From: Bacteroides sp.
GTDB taxonomy: Bacteria > Bacteroidota > Bacteroidia > Bacteroidales > GCA-2748055
Direction of reading: 5' to 3'
Assembly: GCA_011048475.1 (NCBI GenBank)
Contig: DSDZ01000323.1
Coordinates: 1-7,654 of the forward strand
Length of the DNA: 7,654 nt
The notes under the pieces are model-generated. The model did not search any database, was not told where the DNA came from, and worked only from the letters and a program-made list of their open reading frames with translations. The translations under genes and the position numbers were made by a program. Below, piece by piece: positions 1 through 5,014 of the stretch (the first letter of the stretch is position 1; the number at the start of each line of letters is the position of its first letter).

Positions 1-1
1 C

Positions 2-370
2 CCCTGGTACATCCGGCTGAAAAATGACAAACCGTTTGTTTTCGCCGGGCTCTATGACCGCTGGCGTGATCCGGATGATGGAAGTGTGTTGCCTACCTGC
101 GCGATCATCACCACCAGGGCCAATCCGCTCCTGGAGAAGATCCACAATACCAAAAAGAGGATGCCGGTGATCCTTCACAGTGACACAGAGTCGGAATGGA
201 TAGGGAGTGATCTGTCACCGGAGCGGTCCGGACAGCTTTTTCTCCCGTTCCCCGAAGACCAGCTGCATGCACATCCGGTTTCCAAAAAGCTCATCAGGGC
301 AGAAACAAGCCCCGGTGACCCCGATATCATCAGGCCATTTGACCACACATCCCCCGGAAAATTGTTCTGA
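2..370 (+). CDS. SOS response-associated peptidase (SRAP/YedK/HMCES family), 3' part only
   Basis: The reading frame is open from base 2 and ends at TGA 368-370, giving the last 122 residues; the start lies upstream of the window. SRAP proteins form a covalent thiazolidine link through Cys2 with abasic sites in single-stranded DNA, shielding them during replication. Visible family features are the strand pair FVFAGLYDRW (12-21) and AIITTRAN (34-41), then KIHNTKKRMPVIL (46-58), whose His48 matches the active-site His of E. coli YedK (His160). The late HPVSK box (91-95) matches HPVSR in YedK. The catalytic Cys2 and the Glu of the GWFEW-type motif lie in the missing N-terminal part, so activity cannot be judged. 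The C-terminal tail after HPVSK is short and polar, as usual. Start codons inside the fragment, such as GTG at 86, would cut through the fold and are not real starts. Confidence 0.9.
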   Translation, partial: PWYIRLKNDKPFVFAGLYDRWRDPDDGSVLPTCAIITTRANPLLEKIHNTKKRMPVILHSDTESEWIGSDLSPERSGQLFLPFPEDQLHAHPVSKKLIRAETSPGDPDIIRPFDHTSPGKLF

Positions 371-477
371 GCACGTTAAAATCTGTATGAACAGGATGTG
401 GATGAACCGGCCGGGGCGCTGCCAAATCTGCTGTAACCTGCTGTTCTTCATGTTTCTTATAGTTATTAACTTTTTGT

Positions 478-496
478 TGATAAAGTATGTTTATCA
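478..496. promoter_or_regulatory. Perfect 7-bp inverted repeat, possible operator
   Basis: TGATAAA (478-484) and TTTATCA (490-496) are perfect inverted copies separated by 5 bases. The site is AT-rich and ends 26 bases before the -33 element of the promoter at 523-554, a position suited to a regulator of that promoter. A short cruciform or weak hairpin is the alternative. No regulator gene is adjacent to support the operator reading. Confidence 0.3.
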
Positions 497-522
497 TATG
501 TGTACTTCTTCAATCCAATAGA

Positions 523-554
523 TTTGGAGAGAAAGGGTAAAGCGTATACTTTTG
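523..554 (+). promoter_or_regulatory. Bacteroidota-type primary-sigma promoter for the structured RNA
   Basis: TTTG at 523-526 and TACTTTTG at 547-554 are separated by 20 bases. This matches the -33 TTTG / -7 TAnnTTTG consensus with 19-21 base spacing described for the Bacteroides primary sigma factor, with no mismatch at the conserved positions. The transcription start should fall near 559-562, immediately before the first hairpin at 564. No protein gene starts for about 700 bases downstream, so its most likely product is the RNA at about 560-985. Confidence 0.6.
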
Positions 555-897
555 AATCTATCAAGTGAGCGATAAAAGGCCACTCAGTTCTTTAAATGAT
601 TTCGATCATTCGCACCCGGGGGAACCCGGTTGCGTGAACATGGGTCAAGTGAGCAGCTAACCAGGTATTGACGCTGCTCCCCCGGTCTTCGGACCGGACT
701 GTTGACTGGAATACCGGATGAGCCGTAAAAAGCACAACCGGAGATTCAAACGGAAGCTGTAGTGTACCTGAAAACGCAGTGGAAGTTGTGAGCAGTTGAG
801 CATCCCCCGCTGTCTTCGGACAGCGACGATGCAAGTCATCCGATCCGTCGGATGGCGGGAGGGAATACAAGATTTCGGTCGCGTATTCCGGTCATAA

Positions 898-933
898 TAA
901 CCGTAGCTTGACGCGACTTAGTGACTACGGTTG
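898..933 (+). ncRNA. Hairpin resembling a degenerate group II intron domain V
   Basis: A 9-bp lower stem (898-906 with 925-933, one U-G pair at the base) is followed by unpaired bases 923-924 on the 3' side. Above it is a weak upper helix (908-911 with 918-921) and a GCGA loop (913-916). Group II domain V has the same plan: a 9-bp lower stem, a 2-nt 3' bulge, a 5-bp upper stem and a GNRA loop, in 34 nt. Here the element is 36 nt, the upper helix contains mismatches, and AAC (899-901) stands where the catalytic AGC would be, pairing with GUU in the same way. I see no proper domain VI with a bulged A. A chance resemblance is quite possible. Confidence 0.25.
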
Positions 934-943
934 CTAACGAGTG

Positions 944-985
944 GAATGGGAACCAGGTGCAGATCTGGCTCCCATTCGTGTTTTA
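944..985 (+). terminator. Terminator-like hairpin ending the structured RNA
   Basis: Bases 944-956 pair with 965-977 as a 13-bp stem with one A-C mismatch around an 8-base loop, followed by GTGTTTTA (978-985). The stem is long and G/C-rich, but the T-run has only four consecutive Ts after a GTG, so it is a moderate intrinsic terminator. It could instead be a structural domain of the RNA. Confidence 0.5.
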
Positions 986-1121
986 TGGACCCTGCAATCA
1001 TTACGGCTCCTTCCCCTGTTTTGATAAACACCCCCTGAGCGATCATTAATGGTCCCGATTGTTTGTATTAATGGTGCATTTCCTGTGCGAAGAGGACTTC
1101 TGCAATGATTCTGAGGTGCCA

Positions 1122-1155
1122 TTCGCAAACATGGAAACCTGTTATTTATAATTTG
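1122..1155 (+). promoter_or_regulatory. Weak Bacteroidota-type promoter candidate for the serine hydrolase gene
   Basis: TATAATTTG (1147-1155) resembles TAnnTTTG with one extra spacer base, and TTCG (1122-1125) is a one-mismatch -33 element 21 bases upstream. The predicted start, near 1160-1162, would sit at the edge of the inverted repeat at 1162-1179. Both elements deviate from consensus, so this is only a candidate. Confidence 0.22.
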
Positions 1156-1161
1156 AATATC

Positions 1162-1179
1162 TGATAGTTATGGCTATCA
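1162..1179. repeat. Short inverted repeat TGATAG-N6-CTATCA
   Basis: Two perfect 6-base arms (1162-1167 and 1174-1179) flank a 6-base centre. Placed at the predicted transcription start of the hydrolase gene, it could be an operator or a 5' leader hairpin. The small size means chance is a real alternative. Confidence 0.25.
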
Positions 1180-1273
1180 ACACCAGAAGGTTGATATCCC
1201 CCCGGTGAACTTTTTCCGCCGTAACGAATTAAAGTATAGTTTTGTCGTCGAAAATCAGGTGAAAGACTCATTG

Positions 1274-2611
1274 ATGCTTGTTGTGAAGAAGCTGTTTTTT
1301 TTGATCTTACTTATCGGGTTGTTCTTTTTCGGGGAGATCGCCATCACTTTCTCCGACAAAGGCTATCCGTCCCTGTTGCAGGACGAGGAGGTTCCGTTTT
1401 CCCTGTTGCTCGACAACCGGCTGTCCGATCACAAGGAGACTGCCGTCATTGACGACATGGTCAGCAATTTCATCAGGCGCTGGCGGATCGAGGGGGCCAG
1501 TGTGGCCATCACAAGGGATGAAAAACTGGTCTATGCCAAGGGATTCGGAAAGGCGAACAATGAAACGGGGGAGGAAGTCAAACCCGGTCATCTGTTCCGG
1601 ATCGCATCGGTCTCCAAGCTGATCACCGCGGTGGCGGTGATGAAGCTCCATGAAGATGGGAAACTGGACCTGGACGAACAGGTGTTCGGAGCTGACGGGA
1701 TTTTGGGTGATTCCATTTTCAGGCAGTACAAAGACAGGCGCATTGAAGAGATCACCGTCAGGCACCTGCTCAATCACACGGCAGGCTGGTCCAGGTATTC
1801 GGGGGACCCGGTGTTCAACTCCCTCTACATTGCCAGGAAAATGGACATTGCCCCTCCGGCCGACTTTGAAAACATTCTCCGGTACACCCTTTCCAGGAGG
1901 CTGAATTACACCCCGGGAACCAGGTACAGCTACTCCAACTTCGGATATGCCATCCTCGGAGAGATCATTGCGAGAAAAAGCGGAATGCCGTACCAGGACT
2001 ATGTGGTCATGAACCTGATGAAACCACTGGACATCCACGACATGCACGTGGGAAAAAGCTACTATCACCAGAAATATCCCAACGAGGTCCGTTACCACAG
2101 CAGTGCGGGCAAAATGCTGGCCTATTCCATCGACGGATCGGGTGAGCTGGTGCCCATCTACTACGGGGGAAACAACATCGAGCTGCTGGGGCCGGCGGGA
2201 GGATGGGTCGCTTCTGCTCCCGAGCTGATTAAATTCCTTACCGCCATTGACGGCTTTTCCGGTCAGCCCGATATCCTTTCCGGAGAATCCATCACCATGA
2301 TGGCCGATCCTGATTTTGCCGGGAGGGGCTTGTTCGGCTGGCGCGGGACCGACAGCTACGGCACCTGGTGGAGAACCGGCTACCTGACCGGCTCCTCCGC
2401 TCTGCTGGTGAGACAGAAGAACGGGATCAACTGGCTTGTAATGTTCAATACAAGCACCTATAAACATTCGAATATCCACAGGTATGTATCGGGGATGATG
2501 TTTTCCGCAGTGAACCGTGTGGAAAGCTGGCCCGAAATCGATCTCTTCACCATGGAACTGGACAGCCCGAATCCCATCAGTGAGATCCCCGCCACAAACC
2601 CGAAACTTTAA
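1274..2611 (+). CDS. Serine hydrolase, class C beta-lactamase / PBP-like (S12-type) family, membrane-anchored or secreted
   Basis: Residues are numbered from ATG 1274 (445 aa). An N-terminal KK followed by a strongly hydrophobic run (about 8-26) is a signal peptide or membrane anchor, so the enzyme acts outside the cytoplasm. The catalytic domain follows. SVSK (112-115) is the SxxK box with the acylated Ser112 and the base Lys115. YSN (220-222) is the second box. AGGW (308-311) matches the family's AGG segment. RTG (367-369), followed by YLTGSS, sits where K/H-T/S-G is expected, with Arg in place of Lys or His. Such proteins include esterases, D-aminopeptidases, carboxypeptidases and beta-lactamases, and sequence alone does not fix the substrate. 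ATG 1274 is preferred because it places the charged-then-hydrophobic segment at the N-terminus. GTG 1205 would add 23 residues. A 61-base gap separates it from the next gene, so the two may be transcribed separately. Confidence 0.9.
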   Translation: MLVVKKLFFLILLIGLFFFGEIAITFSDKGYPSLLQDEEVPFSLLLDNRLSDHKETAVIDDMVSNFIRRWRIEGASVAITRDEKLVYAKGFGKANNETGEEVKPGHLFRIASVSKLITAVAVMKLHEDGKLDLDEQVFGADGILGDSIFRQYKDRRIEEITVRHLLNHTAGWSRYSGDPVFNSLYIARKMDIAPPADFENILRYTLSRRLNYTPGTRYSYSNFGYAILGEIIARKSGMPYQDYVVMNLMKPLDIHDMHVGKSYYHQKYPNEVRYHSSAGKMLAYSIDGSGELVPIYYGGNNIELLGPAGGWVASAPELIKFLTAIDGFSGQPDILSGESITMMADPDFAGRGLFGWRGTDSYGTWWRTGYLTGSSALLVRQKNGINWLVMFNTSTYKHSNIHRYVSGMMFSAVNRVESWPEIDLFTMELDSPNPISEIPATNPKL

Positions 2612-2645
2612 TCCTTACTGGAGCAGGCCGTTTCAATATTCCTTA

Positions 2646-2653
2646 TATATTTG
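2646..2653 (+). promoter_or_regulatory. Possible -7 element (TATATTTG) before the 308-residue protein gene
   Basis: TATATTTG fits TAnnTTTG exactly and lies 19 bases before the ATG at 2673, implying a leader of only about 12-15 bases. No TTTG is found at the correct -33 distance, so the promoter would be incomplete or dependent on an activator. It may also be a chance match in the AT-rich gap. Confidence 0.3.
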
Positions 2654-2672
2654 GGGGACCATCGGCTAATTT

Positions 2673-3599
2673 ATGGAGCTTTCAGGAATCCAGCATATCG
2701 AGCCTGAAGGGTTGAATGATTTTGACCCCGATCTCTTGATCACCACCCTGGGATATGAGTCGCGCGCAACCCATGTAGCCCGGATGCTCGGGCATCTGAA
2801 CTGCGGAAAAATCGCGCTTTCCACCACTGAGAACCTGAAGGATCATGCCTTCGAGTCGAACAGGCTCTATTTCGAATCTGCCGGATTCGAGATCATCCCG
2901 GTCCATTCGGACCATCCGGATTACAGATCCATTCTTTCTCCTTTCGGCAATGATGCTGTCAGGGTCCTGTTCGATTGCACCAGCATGTCCCCGCACTGGT
3001 ACTACGAATTGTTCAGATGGTTCAGCGAGAACCAGGAAGACTACTCCACCGCTACGGTCAGATTTGTATACACCATGGCCGATTATGTGGAGCCGGGTCC
3101 TCCTCAGAAAGTGAAGCGGCTCGTTGATTTTTCCGACCTGGGAAAATCCCCGGGGAGGAAGCAGAAGAAGGCGCTCCTCCTGGGGCTCGGACATGAAGAA
3201 TCCCTGTGTCAGTCCATCTACCGGATCGTCAAACCCGATCTGCTCTACCTTTTCTATGCGGATCCGCCGGTGGACAAGCAATTTGTGGAGAAACTCTTCG
3301 TCAACAACCATGCCCTGATCAACGAGGTCCCCATCCGGAACCTGATCGCTTATCCGATCAGGAACGGACAGGTGATCTATCAGAATCTGATCGATACGAT
3401 CCTTCCCCTTCGGAACGAATATTCCATCAACATTGTACCGATGGGACCCAAGATATTCTCCGTGGCATCCATGCTGGTCCATATCAGTTACCCCGACACC
3501 CGGATCAGCTATCCCCTGATCCGGAAACGGCCCGTGATCGACCGGCACGCCTGCGGCGAACCTGTGATCCTTGACGTGCATTTCGAGGAGGAGGAATAG
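2673..3599 (+). CDS. Uncharacterised 308-residue protein with two alpha/beta-like segments
   Basis: I do not recognise this family. The protein is soluble, with no signal peptide or membrane segment. It seems built of two alpha/beta parts. Residues 18-37 (PDLLITTLGYESR...) look like a strand followed by a Gly/Glu/Arg loop. Residues 97-109 (RVLFDCTSMSPHW) are a strand ending in a D-x-T-S-M motif that could form a ligand or active site. Residues 166-175 (KALLLGLGHE) open a second strand-loop unit. Residues 251-262 (SINIVPMGPKIF) form a strand with a GPK loop, and the C-terminus is acidic (FEEEE). The paired strand-loop motifs suggest a nucleotide- or metabolite-binding fold, which is inference. 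Codon usage looks like that of its neighbours. The ATG at 2673 is the first good start, and the gene ends 73 bases before the E2 gene, so it may be read through into that operon, although the functions are not obviously linked. Confidence 0.8.
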   Translation: MELSGIQHIEPEGLNDFDPDLLITTLGYESRATHVARMLGHLNCGKIALSTTENLKDHAFESNRLYFESAGFEIIPVHSDHPDYRSILSPFGNDAVRVLFDCTSMSPHWYYELFRWFSENQEDYSTATVRFVYTMADYVEPGPPQKVKRLVDFSDLGKSPGRKQKKALLLGLGHEESLCQSIYRIVKPDLLYLFYADPPVDKQFVEKLFVNNHALINEVPIRNLIAYPIRNGQVIYQNLIDTILPLRNEYSINIVPMGPKIFSVASMLVHISYPDTRISYPLIRKRPVIDRHACGEPVILDVHFEEEE

Positions 3600-3672
3600 A
3601 AGAACAAATTACAGGGACCATTGTTATACCAACGACAAATTCAAAACCACAGCACACTCAAATCATTACATC

Positions 3673-5010
3673 ATGGCAAATTTTGAAATCATCATGCCAA
3701 AAATGGGTGAGAGCATTGAAGAGGCAACCATCACAAACTGGTTCGTCAAAGAGGGCGACCACGTCGAGGAGGATGACGTTCTGCTGGAAATCGCTACTGA
3801 TAAGGTTGACTCCGAGATTCCGTCCCCGGTTGCCGGTACGGTAAAAAAGATCATGTTCAAACAGGATGAGGTTGTGGCTGTGGGCACTGTGATCGCGCTG
3901 ATCGACACCGGAGGCGGAAATGGGAGCCCGGACACTGGTGGCGAGGAAAAACCTGAGGAAGGAGAAGCGGCAGAGGAGGAAGAAGCCGGAGAGGAAAGAT
4001 CTGAGGATGCTCCGGCCAAACCTGCCTCCGGACGGGGATCCGACAGGTTCTATTCACCCCTGGTGAGGAAAATCGCCGGGGAGGAGAACATCTCCCGGGA
4101 AGAGCTGGACAAGATCCCCGGAAGCGGGATAAACGGAAGGGTGCAAAAGAAGGATGTGCTGCAGTACCTGGAGCAGCGCGGGGAGGGCAGGAAAGCCCCT
4201 GAAGAAGAAGCGCCGGTACCTGACAAGAAAACAGCTGTGAAGGAAGAATCCACCGCTGGCAGGAAGTCCCCTGCCGCAACCCCGGTTGGAGCGGAAGACG
4301 AGGTGATCGAAATGAGCCGGCTCAGGAAACTGATCGCGGCACATATGATCAAGTCCAAACAAACCTCGGCACATGTGACCAATATGATCGAGGTGGATGT
4401 CACCAACGTAGTCAACTGGAGAAACAGGGTTAAGGAAGACTTCCTCAAAAGGGAAGGGGTGAAGCTGACCTACCTGCCCGTGTTCCTGTCAGCCACCATC
4501 CGGGCGCTGAAAGAGTATCCCCGGATCAATGCATCGGTCGACGGGGAAAGGATCATCCACAAAAAGAAGATCAATCTGGGCATCGCCGTCGCATTGCCGG
4601 ATAACAACCTGATTGTGCCCAATATCAAGGATGCCGACACCCTGAACCTGACCGGCCTGACCAAACAGATGAACCAGTTGGCACAGGCCGCCAGGAACAA
4701 TAAACTGGGGCCGGATGATATCAGTGGCGGCACCTTCACGGTGACCAATTTCGGCACCTTCCAGAACGATATCGGAACCCCCATCATCAACCAGCCCGAG
4801 GTTGCCATCCTTGCCGTGGGAGCCATCAAAAAGAAACCTGCCGTCATGGAAACCGCCTACGGGGATGTGATCGCAGTCAGGCAGATGATGTGGTTGTCAC
4901 TGACCTACGACCACAGGATCATTGACGGGGCGCTCGGGGGTGCTTTTCTGAAGCGTCTGGGAGACATCATTGAATCATTTGATCCGGAATCCGGAAATTT
5001 TAAAAAATAG
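3673..5010 (+). CDS. 2-oxoacid dehydrogenase E2: lipoyl-dependent dihydrolipoamide acyltransferase
   Basis: This is the 445-residue core of a 2-oxoacid dehydrogenase complex. It accepts the acyl group from E1 on a swinging lipoyl arm and transfers it to CoA. A single lipoyl domain (about 3-78) carries the lipoylated Lys44 in ATDKVDSEIPSP. A very acidic linker (about 82-112) is followed by the peripheral subunit-binding domain (about 126-166, with IPGSGINGRVQKKDV) that docks E1 and/or E3. A second charged linker (about 168-208) leads to the catalytic domain (about 210-440) with TNFGTF (358-363) and the catalytic DHRIIDG box (His414, Asp418). The start is ATG 3673, because MANFEIIMPKMGES is the normal beginning of a lipoyl domain. 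An in-frame start at 3571 would overlap the previous gene and add 34 residues of non-family sequence. The E1 gene follows after 4 bases. Whether the substrate is acetyl or branched-chain acyl is not decidable here. Confidence 0.95.
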   Translation: MANFEIIMPKMGESIEEATITNWFVKEGDHVEEDDVLLEIATDKVDSEIPSPVAGTVKKIMFKQDEVVAVGTVIALIDTGGGNGSPDTGGEEKPEEGEAAEEEEAGEERSEDAPAKPASGRGSDRFYSPLVRKIAGEENISREELDKIPGSGINGRVQKKDVLQYLEQRGEGRKAPEEEAPVPDKKTAVKEESTAGRKSPAATPVGAEDEVIEMSRLRKLIAAHMIKSKQTSAHVTNMIEVDVTNVVNWRNRVKEDFLKREGVKLTYLPVFLSATIRALKEYPRINASVDGERIIHKKKINLGIAVALPDNNLIVPNIKDADTLNLTGLTKQMNQLAQAARNNKLGPDDISGGTFTVTNFGTFQNDIGTPIINQPEVAILAVGAIKKKPAVMETAYGDVIAVRQMMWLSLTYDHRIIDGALGGAFLKRLGDIIESFDPESGNFKK

Positions 5011-5014
5011 GAGC

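Larger units (their letters stand above)
560..985 (+). ncRNA. Candidate structured non-coding RNA, about 425 nt, family unassigned
   Basis: This stretch is packed with hairpins on the + strand. Seen directly are 564-585 (6 bp with one bulge), 595-600/605-610 (UUCG loop), 611-620/625-634 (9 of 10 bp, GGAA loop), 651-656/674-679, 682-687/692-697 (C(UUCG)G loop), and 733-738/785-790. Further along are 800-804/828-832 enclosing 808-814/819-825 (C(UUCG)G loop), 837-843/848-854, 862-868/883-889 and 898-906/925-933. The UUCG loops have the stable C-G closing pair only in the + sense, which sets the strand. A promoter lies directly upstream and a terminator-like hairpin closes the region. It lacks the conserved boxes of RNase P RNA and tmRNA. 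Two readings remain open: a free-standing regulatory or catalytic RNA, or an ORF-less or decayed group II intron, since the 898-933 helix resembles domain V. The 92-residue antisense reading frame across it is probably spurious. Confidence 0.5.
986..1273. other. Non-coding stretch upstream of the serine hydrolase gene
   Basis: No convincing gene is visible here on either strand. Two small repeats stand out. A direct repeat ATTAATGGT occurs at 1045-1053 and 1067-1075 with a 22-base period, about two helical turns. An inverted repeat TGATAG-N6-CTATCA lies at 1162-1179. A weak promoter match is listed separately. If the hydrolase began at GTG 1205 instead of ATG 1274, the last 69 bases would be coding. 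Confidence 0.5.

Noticed and set aside
207..521. 104-residue + frame starting inside the SRAP gene
   Set aside because: It is out of frame with the SRAP reading frame and runs on into AT-rich non-coding sequence, with no domain.
592..870. 92-residue open frame on the minus strand across the structured RNA
   Set aside because: It lies opposite the hairpins, has no domain or signal, and its length is easily explained by a structured G/C-rich region lacking stops; promoter and UUCG loops indicate the other strand.
560..985. RNase P RNA or tmRNA identity for the structured RNA
   Set aside because: Length would fit, but the conserved GAGGAAAGTCC box of RNase P RNA and the tRNA-like ends of tmRNA are not present.
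1307..2479. 390-residue minus-strand frame opposite the serine hydrolase
   Set aside because: The + strand frame has all the active-site boxes; the antisense product has no recognisable domain and follows from codon bias in the real gene.
2682..3581. 299-residue minus-strand frame opposite the uncharacterised gene
   Set aside because: Nearly a full shadow of the + frame. The + frame is preferred because it has a clean ATG, strand-loop motif pattern and the same orientation as its neighbours, though without a known family this is slightly less certain than for the other shadows.
3571..3672. N-terminal extension of E2 starting at ATG 3571
   Set aside because: It would overlap the previous gene by 29 bases and add 34 residues unlike any lipoyl domain; ATG 3673 starts exactly at the domain.
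4970..5014. Upstream TTG start for E1
   Set aside because: The added 15 residues come from the out-of-frame E2 3' end; ATG 5015 is 4 bases after the E2 stop and fits an operon junction.
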